Assembly: GCA_021234155.1 (NCBI GenBank)
Contig: JAJEKV010000073.1
Location: forward strand, 3,198,001-3,262,000
Source of the DNA: Isoetes taiwanensis
Lineage: Eukaryota > Streptophyta > Lycopodiopsida > Isoetales > Isoetaceae
Length of the DNA stretch: 64,000 bases
Direction: 5' to 3'
The position numbers and the translations under genes are program-made. The notes under the pieces were generated by a model. It had not been told where the DNA came from. It searched no databases and saw only the letters and a list, made by a program, of their open reading frames with translations. This document shows, piece by piece, positions 41,064-53,339 of this stretch. How positions within the stretch are numbered: the stretch's first letter is position 1; the number at the start of each line of letters is the position of its first letter.

Positions 41064-42608
41064 ATAGCTAGAGATGTTGAGAAGTCTGGTGATAATGTTG
41101 GGGCAGGAGCAAAGAGTGCACTCTTATCAGGCCTTGCCAGACAACATCGACTCCCTGAGACGCTGCAGATCTTTCAAGAAATTAAAGAGGAGGGGAAAAT
41201 TCCTGAACCATATGCATACGGAGATCTCATTGTGAGTCCATTCTAAAAATAAATGTTGTCTTCTTTTGCGTACTTTGCATTTTTTTTATATGTAGTTTCG
41301 TGTTATGGTAGGCTTTAATTGGGCATTCTGGGGACCTCAATCAAATATTTGAGTTATTTGAGACTTCTAAAGGAATGTGGCCTCAAAGTTGGATAAGTGA
41401 TTGGTGTGCTTCCATTGCAGAGTCATGTATTCACCATGAATTAAGGTATGTCCTTTTCTGTGTGGTAAACAATTCTTAGCCGTAATAAATTAATGGAACT
41501 TTGATGTTTTCGTAGACGTATGATTGTCTTTCTTAAAGGACTGAAAACGGAAGGACATGTTGACATAAGCATGATATGCGACAAGGTATTAGTCTATTAT
41601 TGCAAGCACGTTCTGAATAAAAATCTATTTCTGACTCCCTATCTTACATGCTTCCCAGATCATCCTTCAGATTACAGAGAGTTAGAATGACACAAGTAGG
41701 GTCCGATCTCTCAACTGGAATGATGGTTTTAGCATGCTTGATGCAATGCATCTATTAGATGTGCGCCCATCTCGGATGTTTTATGAAGTTTTGCTTGATA
41801 TTTGTGCTGTACTAAAAAACAGAAAGCGAGCCTGTAAAGTTATAAAGAGGATGGAAGAGGAGGGCTTGAAACCAAACATTCTGACAAAGATAAGGTTGGA
41901 TTTCCATGACATTCCTAACTCTGTATGGGTTTAGTCCTTACCTAGTGAAGGCATGTCTATGTCTTAGCAGCTGTGGGATTTCTTGTAGAGGCCACCCAAC
42001 GTTATAACATTCGCATTGTGTTGTACTGAGAAACAGAGGACAAACATTGACAGTTATAACGAATTGACAAAGATGGAGTTGGATGCCTATTAAGTGCATA
42101 AGTCTCTGATTGGTTTGTCTTTACCTAGTAAAGTCATGATTATGTTCGATAAAGGCCTCTAATGTTATAAAGTTGTAGTCCCTTATAGGTTTGTTCTGCC
42201 ATGCTTATGTTTAAAAGCCATGTGGGAGTTTTTATAAAGAGCACCGAACTTAAAGTCGTCAGTTAGGTGGAATGCAAAATGGAGATGTTGTTTTTGAAAA
42301 TCTAACCTGTCTACTGCCCATGTTCAACTGGTAAATTAATGAATTTTACTGAAATGGTGACACTGACAGTCTCGTGTTGCAGAGTGCTTCGAGTTTATAT
42401 TGCACTACAAGACCCAAACAATGCTGCATCTCTGCTTAATGAAATTAAAGTTTCACTGGAAGATGAGGGTGTATACTTCATTGTCTCAAAGATTCTTCAT
42501 GGTTCATCTCGGACTGTTTCTACACAGATCCTCCAAAATCTGGAGAAGCTGGGAAGCAATTTGAAGGCTAATATAGTTAAGACTAGCATAAAGCTAGAGC
42601 TTCCATAA
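41064..42608 (+). CDS. pentatricopeptide-repeat protein, 3' exons (5' part missing, possibly a pseudogene)
   Basis: PPR proteins bind organellar RNA one base per repeat. Five exons join in phase: 41064-41231, 41312-41445, 41516-41585, 41686-41894 and 42383-42608, with a TAA stop at 42606. The first four introns have GT donors (GTGAGT, GTATGT, GTATTA, GTTGGA, the last weak). PPR pattern is clear in SALLSGLARQHRLPETLQIF and FYEVLLDICAVLKNR, followed by GLKPN. If exon 4 starts at the stronger acceptor CTTCCCAG (41659), an in-frame TAG occurs at 41683-41685; using the AG of that TAG as acceptor (exon from 41686) keeps the frame open. No start codon or upstream exon was found, so the gene is 5' truncated or has a remote first exon. 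I do not know which member it is. Confidence 0.6.
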
Positions 42609-44667
42609 TTGTTAATTAGACATCCTTTACTGTATATAGATGTAACAACTTTGTAAACTATAGAGAGGGAGCCTCACCTTGCTCCCAACCGAATTGCAAA
42701 CAAGAAATTTTCTTTTGATGGTTCATACCTATAGGTCAAGTGGATCAGCTGCGACTGTTGTAATATCTAAAGTCACATGTATGAAGAACAACCTCTTTCG
42801 GTGAACATATAGAAATCATTAAACACCTTGGCTCGAGGAATAAAACTTGTTTTTGTCGAACAATAGCAACTAGGAAAAGATCCTAATCCAAAAAATTACA
42901 ATGATTTGCATAGGGAAATTGCTGAAGTATATGGTTTTGCCTTAAGAATGAAGGAATCTGAGGGTGTGTACTCTATACTGAGTTTGCCATGTCAGCCAGA
43001 CCTAGACGCGTACTCTATCCTGAGTTTGCCATGTCAACCAGACCCAGACGCTAACTGACAATTGCTAACTATTATTTCTTGTATGTCAATTGGAGTTTTT
43101 AAATGCCTTATTGTGCTTTTGTACATCCTGCTCGATTTTGTAATCAAGGCGTCGTCAAACATTTTTTGTGTAATCAAGATGCTCATGTCATTTTTTATTA
43201 TACCAATGCCTATTTGAAAAACTTGTTTCTGTCTCGCCTTGCCTGCTTTAAAAGGTGTTCATGTTGATGACATATATTTAGTATTGATATAATAATCAAG
43301 AAATGAGACTATTATATAATCTTAAGTGATGTGGTATGGTGCTTGTTATACAATGCTATTGACTCAAATCTTGGTTTTTATCTAATAATTGCCTATCCAG
43401 AGGCTTGTATAACTCTCTCTTTCCCCTGTTATTTTTATGGTTATATGAAAACACACACCCAAGCCCCTCGACATGGATGGAGGCCATGCAGGATGTTTAG
43501 GCCATGTGGAAGAGAAGGAGGTGTGTCCCAGCCCTACAATAACCAACATAGAGACACTTACACATGAGAAATAGGGATGGAGAAGCTTACCTTCAGAGAA
43601 TGCTTTAAATGGTAATGCCCTAAATTACATGTTAGAATCTACCTATAGTAGAGAGTTGAATACTAATAGTTAAGGAAAGTAATTTAGACACGACACAAGA
43701 GTCTGTAATTGTCAACTGACAGTTCCCCTTGGCAAATGTTTTATCATCGAGTTGGTTACTGGGGTTATACGACGATGATCCCCGACGTGGTAGAACTTAA
43801 AAGCCTATACGTGTCCTCCACTTTGGCTGCCGCAAGGCAGTGGGATATAGCTAGCTAATCTGTACAAGATTAGTCTAGTATGGACCGTTGGTATATGCCT
43901 AGTAATACCAACTCACCAAACATTAGAACTCCTTTTTAACTGAACGTTGTTGCTTTGGAAAGCCATCTCAGAGTTCTTCCTAAAAATATGTGATTTGTAT
44001 ATGTTTGGGTAATCTTTCCTCACCTAAAACACAGATTTTCGGGCTGTAAATCGAGGGCACTAAAAACCCTGAATTGCTCGTGGTGCTGCATTGTTGATCA
44101 TATTTGGAGAATTAAAACTCCATTTTGGCTGAAAGTTATCATGTTGAAAATCTCAGAGATTTTTCTAAAGGTATGTGCTTTGCATGTGTTTGAATGATGT
44201 TTCTATAGCAAAACCATAGATTCATAGCTGCACCAGCACTTTGTGATTTATATTACATTTTTGTTCATATCTATTTCTCTGTGACTCGGTTTCTCACGAA
44301 ACTTGCATCATTGGAAAGGTCTCTCAGAGATCTTTCAAGATATTTGATTTGCTGATGTTTGGCCAGGAGTTCAGGGCAAAAACAAAATATTTTCAGTTCT
44401 GATTTTAGGCTTTCCACCATTCTATTCACACTCACCCCGGTTTTTGGTCCACTGTTGAAAACATCAGTTTTGGTAGGTCTACATGTCCTGTTTTCAAAGA
44501 ATCCTACATGTGGATTTGTGGAGGTATGGTTTTGTTCGATAATGGTGTTCTTTTTTCAGTGGACTAAAACATCCACTGTTGTTTTGTAGTTTCTTCTATT
44601 GTGACATGTAATTTTATAATACAATCCACTGTAGGAAAGAATACTTGAATTTCTACATGTCTAATAA
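42609..44667. other. intergenic, no gene recognised
   Basis: AT-rich DNA. A ~43-bp unit (GTACTCTAT(A/C)CTGAGTTTGC) is duplicated at about 42966-43052. Diverged repeats containing TCTCAGAGAT(T/C)TTTC occur at 44140-44340. Confidence 0.45.
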
Positions 44668-45105
44668 TTCTATTGTCACATGTCTTTATAGATGTAGGAA
44701 AGAATATTTGATTCTCTACATGTCCTATACTTCCATTCACATGTCTTTATAGTAGTAGGACAGAGTACTTTATTTGCTAAGGCATTGTAGGAAAGAATAC
44801 ATGAATTAGGACATGTGTAATACTTCTATTGTCACATGTCTTTATAGAAGTAGGAAAGAATACTTGATTCTCTACATGTCATATGCTTCCATGTCACATG
44901 TCTTTATAGTAGTAGGACATAGTACTTTATTTGCTAAGGCATTGTAGGAAAGAATACATGAATTATGACATGTGTAATACTTCTATTGTCACATGTCTTT
45001 ATAGAAGTAGGAAAGAATACTTGATTCTCTACATGTCCTATCCTTCCATATCACGGGTCTTTAAAGTGGTAGGACAGAGTACTTGATTTGCTACATGTGA
45101 TGCAC
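44668..45105. repeat. tandem repeat, ~157-bp unit, nearly three copies
   Basis: Copies start at 44668, 44824 and 44981 with TTCTATTGTCACATGTCTTT. Each contains the motif TAGGA(A/C)AGA(A/G)TAC two or three times, so the unit is itself built of ~50-bp subrepeats. The third copy decays near 45105. Confidence 0.9.
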
Positions 45106-45409
45106 GTGCACGATCACATGTCCTTATACTAGTATTCCATGTAAGACAAGTTACTTCAACTACTTCAATTACTTAACACCTATTTTTGCATAACAAAACC
45201 ATCAAGAATTTGATTTGTATTCCTTGAGGGGATGCAGGACTGGTGCAAAAATGCAATATCTCATCTATTGTCCCTTTACCCCTTATGCTTATAGAAAACT
45301 AGAATGCAAAGGCATTATGAAGATCCCAAAATTGAATTGAACTGAATTTAACTTTAACATCCATGGGAACCAACAAGTCTATCAGATCCTGTGTGCGTGC
45401 GTGCGTGTG

Positions 45410-45574
<165 letters not shown>

Positions 45575-45631
45575 CTTTTTTATGCCTCAAATCCATTTTT
45601 TGAGCATATGCACATGATCTCAGGTCCCAAT

Positions 45632-48139
45632 CAGCTCAAACATGCCAAGGTGGCTCAAACATGCCACCAAGGTGGCTCAAACATACACAAGGTGGCTCAA
45701 ACATGCCACAAAGGTGGCTCCAACATGCCAAGGTGGCTCCAACATGCCACGCGGGCTCTAACATGCCATGCAGTCCAATATGCCAACGCATGCAAACATG
45801 CCACGTGGGCTCCACCATGCCACCTAGGCTCCAACATGCCAAGGTGGCTCAAACATGCCACCTAGACTCCAGCATGCCACCGTAGCTCTAACATGCCACC
45901 TAGGCTCAAACATGCCAAAGTGGCTCAAACATGCATGGGCTCCAACATGCCACCTAGGCTCCAACATGCCAAGGTGGCTCAAACATGCCACCTAGGCTCC
46001 AACATGACAAGGTGGCTCAAACATGCCACATGGGCTTCAACATGCCACCTAGGCTCCAACATGCCAAGGTGGCTCAAACATGCCACGCGGGCTCCAACAT
46101 GCCAAGGTGGCTCTAACATGCCACCTATATATAGGCTCAAACATGCCAAGGTGGCTCCAACATGCCACTTAGGCTCCAACATGCAAAATGGCTCAAACAT
46201 GCCACCTAGGCTCCAACGTGCTCAAACATGCCACTTGAGGCTCCAAAGATGCCACCTATGCTCCAACTTGCATAGGTGGCTCAAATATGCCACGTGGGCT
46301 CCAACATGCCACCTAGGCTCAAACATGCCACATAGGCTCAAACATACCATGCAGGCTCACTTAGGCTCCAACATGCCAAGGTGGCTCCAACATGCCACCT
46401 AGGCTCAAACGTGCCAAGGTGGCTCAAACATGCCACCTAGGCTCCAACATGCCACCTAGGCTCAAACATGCCACCTAGGCTCCAACATGCCACCTATGCT
46501 CCAACATGCCAAGGTGGCTCAAACATGCCACATGGGCTCCACCATGCCACCTAGGCTCCAACATGCCAAGGTGGCTCACAACATGCCACCTAGGCTTAAA
46601 TATGCCAAGTTGGCTCAAACATGCCACGTGGGCTCCAACATGCCACCGTGGCTCTAACATGCCACCTAGGCTCAAACATGCCACGTGGGCTCCAACATGC
46701 CACCTAGGCTCCAACATGCCAAGGTGGCTCAAACATGCCACCTAGGCTCCAACATGACAAGGTGGCTCAAACATGCCACATGGGCTTCAACATGCCACCT
46801 AGGCTCCAACATGCCAAGGTGGCTCAAACATGCCACGTGGGTTCCAACATGCCACGTGGGCTCCAACATGCCAAGGTGGCTCTAACATGCCACCTAGGCT
46901 CAAACATGCCAAGGTGGCTCCAACATGCCATCTAGGCTCCAACATGCCATCTAGGCTCCAACATGACCAAATGGCTCAAACATGCCACCTAGGCTCCAAC
47001 GTGCTCAAACATGCCACGCAGCTCCAACATGCCACCTATGCTCCAACTTGCCAAGGTGGCTCAAATATGCCACGTGGGCTCCAACATGCCACATACGCTC
47101 CAACATTCCTAGGTGGCTCAAACATGCCACATAGGCTCAAACATGCCATGCAGGCTCACTTAGGCTCCAACATGCCAAGGTAGCTCCAACATGCCACCTA
47201 GGCTCGAACATGCCAAGGTGGCTCAAACATGCCATCTAGGCTCCAACATGCCACCTAGGCTCAAACATGCCAGGTGGCTCAAACATGCCAAGGTGGGCTC
47301 AAACATGCCACCTAGGCTCCAACATGCCACCTAGGCTCCAACATGCCAAGGTGGCTCAAACATGCCGCGTGGGCTCCACCATGCCACCTAGGCTCCAACA
47401 TGCCAAGGTGGCTCACAACATGCCACCTAGGCTTAAATATGCCAAGTTGGCTCAAACATGCCACCTAGGCTCCAACATGCCACCGTGGCTCTAACATGCC
47501 ACCTAGGCTCAAACATGCCAAGGTGGCTCAAACATGCCACGTGGGCTCCAACATGCCACCTAGGCTCCAACATGCCAAGGTGGCTCAAACATGCCACCTA
47601 GGCTCAAACATGACAAGGTGGCTCAAACATGCCACATGGGCTTCAACATGCCACCTAGTCTCCAACATGCCAAGGTGGCTCAAACATGCCAATGGGCTCC
47701 ACCTAGGCTCCAACATGACAAAATGGCTCAAACATGCCACCTAGGGCTCCAACGTGCTCAAACATGCCACCCAGGCTCCAACATGCCACCTATGCTCCAA
47801 CTTGCCAAGGTGGCTCAAATATGCCACGTGGGCTCCAACATGCCACCTAGGCTCCAACATTCCTAGGTGGCTCAAACATGCCACCTAGGCTCAAACATGC
47901 CATGCAGGCTCACTTAGGCTCCAACATGCCAAGGTGGCTCCAACATGCCACCTAGGCTCAAACATGCCATGCAGGCTCACTTATGCTCCAACATGCCAAG
48001 GTGGCTCCAACATGCCACCTAGGCTCAAACATGCCAAGGTGGCTCAAACATGCCACCTAGGCTCCAACATGCCACCTAGGCTCAAACATGCCAAGGTGGC
48101 TCAGGCATGCCACCTAGGCTCAAGCATGCCACCTAGGCA
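45632..48139 (+). repeat. 19-bp minisatellite, forward arm (~2.5 kb)
   Basis: More than 120 tandem copies of a 19-bp unit. The main variants are ACATGCCACCTAGGCTCCA, ACATGCCAAGGTGGCTCAA and ACATGCCACGTGGGCTCCA, mixed along the array, with occasional deletions and higher-order blocks (45940-46140 resembles 46700-46900). As 19 is not a multiple of 3 and the unit lacks stops, long open frames arise in all frames with a 19-residue period; I do not call these genes. The same repeat runs in reverse at 50352-51231 and 62283-63072. Confidence 0.95.
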
Positions 48140-48290
48140 CCCAAGTGGTGACATGGCATGCCAAGTAAGCAAGGTCAAGTTTTGACTAGGCCAAAAATGA
48201 AAAGATGTCCATCTTTGGTCTTTTCATTGGGTGATGTTGGCAAATTTTAGGTGACATGGCTAGATGATGGTGACATGGATATGATGATTA
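48140..48290. other. spacer between minisatellite and palindrome, left side only
   Basis: About 150 bp with repeated GTGACATGG words. The right side of the palindrome lacks it and passes straight into the minisatellite. Confidence 0.6.
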
Positions 48291-49488
48291 GGACTTTATG
48301 CAAGAAATATGATAACCTTTGAAATTTTTGTAGAGGAGTTTGGCAACGGATAGAATAGAGGGATCTTGGAGAACTTAAAGCGCTGACACCCTTCCCCAAA
48401 TCGAACCAGGCCAGGACTTTGCGCAGCTTTCTCACCAGAGGGGAGAGGCTAGACCCAGGAGATGGACCCTTTAAACGTTGTCGAGGCAGCCTTTTCTATC
48501 ATCGCTCCCTGCGGGAGGGCAAATGCCAATCCCCCTCCCCCTCAGGGAGCTCAATTTTCCTATCCGGACCGTTGAATCCGTCATTCAAGTAACCCGCCTT
48601 CGGCGGTGCTCAAAAAATCCAAGATCCGTCAGGAGAACTTATCAAACCCGAAGCGCCTGCTGGGTTGACCGCGAGAGAAAACTAAGTGTTTTGTCGTTCG
48701 GGCAGTACAAAGGCTCTGGAATGGAGATTCGACTTCGCCATGTCGTCCGGAATGGCAAAATTAACCCAGGGACCAAGTTACATGCTCATTTTTGGCAACG
48801 AAAGAAACACGAACCCTCTACATAGCGGTATTCATGACCACCTCCTAGGCCAATTGACTACGAACGTGTTGGACATGAGCTACTTTGGTGCTTCTTGGAG
48901 AAGGGGTGGTCTTCTGCCCATGAAACTTGGTCCCCAGGGTAAAGTCGACATTTTGAGTCTATTGGCAGAGTCAGTTCACAGTTTTGGAGTGGAAGAGTTG
49001 CCGTCTGTGGCAGGGGCCTTCGAGAGAGGACCTTTGGGGCGAACTGCTTCCGGAAGGTTTTAAGGGTCCGTCTTCTGGTATCAACACCCTCCCTTCACGT
49101 GATGACATTGTGCAAGATCCTGGTCGAATCTGACTAGGATACGGCCTCCGAAATGTAAACCCTGTGTGTTGCTAGGTTATTGAAAGGTTTGCGTTATGGA
49201 GGTTGAGTTTTAGTCGGTTGCACTTGGGACATGGTCGAGAAGCTGCAGTTGAAAATGTGAAGCAATAGGAACTGAGGGAATGGGATTTGGATTTATCTTC
49301 CTCCCAGTGTGGCAATTAGAAGTCAAGAGCACCTTTTGCAGTAGCAAAATTGTTTGAGATCGACCGGGATGGCCAATAGATCCAAACTCTGTTACGGTTT
49401 GCCATGGCTCTGCATCTATGTTTAGCAAAGGTGCACCTAGCTATCCAAGAAAACGACCACGTTTTGGCCTCCGAAACGTAAACCCTAC
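48291..49488 (+). repeat. palindrome core, left arm
   Basis: It is the reverse complement of 49507-50346, except for about 350 bp (48341-48691) present only here. Near the axis the match is almost perfect (GCACCTAGCTATC, CGACCACGTTTTGGCC). Open frames in the two arms correspond (both read SYFGASW) but their differences are mostly amino-acid changing, so I do not call a gene. A block with GGAGATGGACCCTTTAAA in the extra 350 bp repeats a segment found in both arms. Confidence 0.9.
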
Positions 49489-49506
49489 AATAACCTAGCA
49501 ACACAT

Positions 49507-50346
49507 AGGGTTTATGTTTTGAAGGCCAAAACGTGGTCGTTTTCTTAGATAGCTAGGTGCACCTTTGCTAAACACACATGCGGAGCCATGGCAACTGAAA
49601 TAACAGAGTTTGGATCTATTGGCCATCCCGGATGATCCCAAACAATTTTGGTACTGCAAAAGGCGCTCTTGACTTCTAATTGCCACACTGGGAGGAGGAT
49701 AACTCCAAACCCCATTCCATCAGTTCCTATTGCTTCATGTTTTCAATTGCAGCTTCTCAACCATGTCCCAAGTGCAACCGACTAAAACTCGACCCCCATA
49801 ACATAAACCCTTCAATAACCTAGCAACACACATGGTTTACGTTTCGGAGCCTATATCATAGTCAGATTCGACCAATCATGTAGAGGGAGGGTGTTGACGC
49901 CAGAAGATGGACCTTTAAAACCTTCCGGAGGCAGTTCGCCCCAAAAGTCCTCTCCCAAAGAACCCTAGCCACGGACGGGCAATTTTCCCACTCCGGAACT
50001 GTGAACTGACTCTGCCAATGGACTCAAAACGTTGACATTACCCTGGAGACCAAGTTTTGTGGGCAGAAGACTACCCCTTTTCCAAGAAGCGCCAAAGTAG
50101 CTCATGTCCAACATGTCCGTAGTCAATTGGTCTAAGAGGTGGTTGCAGAATACTGCCATGTAGAGGGTTCGTGTTTTTTTCGTTGCAAAAAAAGACCGTG
50201 TAACTTGGTCCCTAGGGTAATTTCGCCGTTCCGGATGGTATGGCGAAGTCGAATCTCCATTCCGGAGCCTTTGTACTGCCCGAACGACAAAACGCCTCTA
50301 CCAAAAATTTCAAAGGTTATCATATTTCTTGCATGAAGTCCTATCA
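49507..50346 (-). repeat. palindrome core, right arm
   Basis: Reverse complement of the left arm around an 18-bp spacer (49489-49506). It ends at CATATTTCTTGCATGAAG, CCTATCATCATG and joins the reverse minisatellite at 50352. Confidence 0.9.
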
Positions 50347-50351
50347 TCATG

Positions 50352-51231
50352 CCCACATGGCATGTTTGAGCCACCTTGGCATTTTTGAGCCACCTTGGCA
50401 TGTTGGAGCCTAAGTGGCACGTCGGAGCCTAGGTGGCAGATTGGAGTCTAGGTAGCATGTGGAGCCTAGGTGGGATGTTTGAGCCACCTTGCCATGTTGG
50501 TGCCTAGGTGGCATGTTCGAGCCTAGGTGGTGTGCTTGAGCGACCTTGGCATGTTTGAGCCTCTGTGGCATGTTGGAGCCTACGTGGCATGTTTGAGCCA
50601 CGTTGGCATGTTGGAGCCTAGGTGGCATGTTGGAGCCTATGTGGCATGTTGGAGCCTATGTAGCATGTTGGAGCCTAGGTGGCATGTAGCCTAGGTGGTG
50701 TGCTTGAGCCACCTTGGCATGTTTGACCCTAGGTGTCATGTTGGAGTCTGCATGGCATGTTTGATCCACCTTGGCATGTTAGGTGGCATGTTGGAGCCCA
50801 CGTGGAATGTTTGACCCTATGTGGCATGCTAGAGCCTAGGTGGCATGTTAGAGTGTAGGTGGCATGTTGGAGTCTAGGTTGCATGTTGGAGCCTAAGTGG
50901 CATGTTGGAGCCTAGGTGGCATGTTGGAGCCTAGTTGGCCTGTTGGAGGCTAGGTGGCATGTTGGAGTCTAGGTGGCATGTTAGAGTGTAAGTGGCATGT
51001 TAGAGTCTAGGTTGCATGTTGGGGCCTAAGTGGCATGTTGGAGCCTAGGTCGCATGTTGGAGCCCAGGTGATATGTTTAAGCCACCTTGGCATGTTAGGT
51101 GGCATGTTGGAGCCTAGATGGCGTGTTGGAGTCTAGGTGGCATGTTGGAGCCTAGGTGGCATGTTCGAGCTTGCGTGGCATGTTTGAGACACCTTGGCAT
51201 GTTGTAGCCCAGGTGGCATGTTGGAGCCTAG
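50352..51231 (-). repeat. 19-bp minisatellite, reverse arm, proximal part
   Basis: Same 19-bp unit as 45632-48139 in inverse orientation (TGGAGCCTAGGTGGCATGT). It is cut at 51231 by the Ty3/gypsy element and resumes at 62283. Confidence 0.95.
51227..51231. other. target-site duplication, left copy (CCTAG)
   Basis: CCTAG directly left of the LTR; the same five bases follow the other LTR at 62283-62287. The word is part of the minisatellite unit, so chance identity is more likely than usual, yet the array phase also continues across the element. Confidence 0.9.
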
Positions 51232-51812
51232 TGTTTGGGGTCTGGGTTCGGGAACTCCTGGAAGACAGCCCTCTGTGAGGACCCGTGGATCTAACAGGAG
51301 AGTCCGGGGGACTATGTCACGCGGGATTTGCAAGAAGAGAAGAAGACGAAGAACACAGAACAAATGAGAGAAAGATGATAAGCTTCCTTGATATCAATGA
51401 TGAAAATACATGAGCTCTCGCAATAGAGAGAAAACTGAAAGGAGACAAGACTCAAAACTCATCTAAAAACTCATGTGCTAGCTCTACTCATATATATAGT
51501 ACAATGGCCTTGGGCCCAATATAGACACTCGATCGATCTCTTGCCGACTCACGGAAGGAGGCCTGATTTGCAGAATGTTGGCGGTGCCTCTTGAAGTGCC
51601 TAGAATCACGCTGACGCCGACGCGGGGGCGACGGTCATTCACTTGTCCGAGCGGCGCCTTGTTGTTGACGGCCACGCTTTGATCTGCGTGGTTGGGCCGC
51701 TTGGTCTTCATGAGCCTTTGATGACTACCCGCGGGTCGACCGAGGATCCTTGAGCTTGACTGGGTTCTGTCAGATGATGAATAGTCCCGTACTGTGAGGC
51801 ATGGGACTAACA
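51232..51812 (-). repeat. 3' LTR (581 bp)
   Basis: Bounded by TGTTTGGGG and GGGACTAACA. It contains TATATATA near 51490 (minus strand promoter-like) and matches 61704-62282 with many small differences, so the insertion is not very recent. Confidence 0.92.
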
Positions 51813-51822
51813 CTCCCCCACC
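51813..51822 (-). other. polypurine tract
   Basis: GGTGGGGGAG on the minus strand, directly before the 3' LTR; the primer site for plus-strand DNA synthesis in LTR elements. Confidence 0.8.
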
Positions 51823-52640
51823 AAACGACACTCGTGAGTGAAGAAAAGGAGGAAGTGTTTCGAGGGGAAGCCATCTGTCTGAAAGTGATCCTCACGGGAG
51901 TGAGGACGGGCACCATTATGGTACTGGCTTATGAGATCCTGGCGTGATTGAAGAGCAGGAGGAGTGTTTTGGCCAAGGGCAGGATCTGCATCAATAAGAA
52001 AGCGAGAGCCGCACCATGTCTTCAAGGGCAGCTGCATGCTCGAAGAAATGTACCGACATTCCATGAGGAGACAGTCCGAAGGCCAAAGGCACCATTAATC
52101 GGCATTGGATTGCAAAGAAAAATGGGACGCCGCCGATTTAAGGAGCTTAGCAAAATGCATTTGAGAGCGCGCAAAAATCTGCTTGAAGATGGACGTAAGG
52201 ATCGTGAGGTGGAGGCATTCGCAAGAAGGTGTCAAGACCATGAAGCGCATCCGCCGCGTTTTGCCAACCACGCCATTAGCAATGTAGATCCAATTGGTGG
52301 TGGTGTCCGAGTGGCACCTTCTTCCCAATGTGAGCGGCTTAACAAAACGTGGATCCCACCAGGAGATCCGCCGAGATATGAGGTGGTGTCCATCCCGCAT
52401 GACCATCCATGACCTTGGTCCAAAAGGAAGGCGCCAATGTCGAAGTCGGGGAAACGGGCGTGGAGGTACGCCAGGGAAGCATAGGGAGAAGGAACCATGC
52501 CCGTGGGCGTGGGTTGTTGGATGTCTCCCTGAATTGGATCGACAAGATCCGGATCAAGAGCCCGACACCAACGATCCCAAAGAGAAGCAGAGAGCTGAGA
52601 GTTGACAGAGGGCTATCCCATCCCGTGGGGACCGCCTTTG

Positions 52641-53231
52641 CTATCCAACAGAGAGCTTGTAATCGATTGTAACCCCGCGAGGTGCGCGCGATATAAATTT
52701 GTGCATAGGGAAGATCCGGGATGTCCTAGATACTTCCTGATTTGTTGTAGCGGCTCGGCTTGCCGAGAGAGATAAATGATTGGCAAGCTCGTGCATGTAC
52801 TCCTCGATGAAGAGTTTGGGTCCGAAAGGGATCCGCAAGATATGGATTGTTATCCTCGAAGCACCCATTGCACAGGGGTCACCCCGAAAAAGCCGGGCGT
52901 GGCCCATTTCCAAAGTGTTCCCCGTATCACCCGGATAGAAATCATGAAATATGTAAGCCATGGGCTGAACCGCCTCAAGGTGATAAAGTCCGGATCGCAA
53001 GATTTGTATGAGATCAAAGACCACAAGGGCACAAAGACAACCCTTTGTCTTCAATGGAAAGTTCTCGCCAAACCGGAAGAAAATCGTGACCGCCGTGGGG
53101 ATATCCACAGTCCATCTCGCCGCATGCCACTTCGAAAGGAAGAGGTGGCGTCGAGCAACCACATAATCGTGATAGCGAGGAAGGAACTGGAAGTCAATGG
53201 CATTCGTTAAGAATGGCGGTATGGGCGCCAA
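52641..53231 (-). CDS. unassigned ORF near the 3' end of the gypsy element
   Basis: A 196-codon minus-strand frame with aromatic- and His-rich segments (FLPRYHDYVVARRHLF, KWHAARW). A conflicting 144-codon frame exists on the plus strand (52776-53210), and I cannot tell which is coded, if either. The minus frame follows the 541-codon ORF after a short frame-shifted stretch (53410-53240, QRLRQAIDLAMRL) and may be its continuation. I recognise no family. Confidence 0.35.
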   Translation of the reverse strand: MAPIPPFLTNAIDFQFLPRYHDYVVARRHLFLSKWHAARWTVDIPTAVTIFFRFGENFPLKTKGCLCALVVFDLIQILRSGLYHLEAVQPMAYIFHDFYPGDTGNTLEMGHARLFRGDPCAMGASRITIHILRIPFGPKLFIEEYMHELANHLSLSASRAATTNQEVSRTSRIFPMHKFISRAPRGVTIDYKLSVG

Positions 53232-53339
53232 GTTTGCTCGAGCCTCATCGCCAGATCAATAGCTTGCCGCAGCCGTTGTTCAAGATCTCGATCCGGGTTG
53301 TCCCTTTCAAAAGCAGCGTGGATCGGGTCACGGACCCGT

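Noticed and set aside
45632-48139. CRISPR-like array
   Set aside because: Units are contiguous without unique spacers, and the context is a plant nuclear genome.
48478-50401. Corresponding open frames in the two palindrome arms (both with SYFGASW)
   Set aside because: Differences between the arms are mostly amino-acid changing and the frames lack any known domain, so the similarity reflects the palindrome, not selection on a protein.
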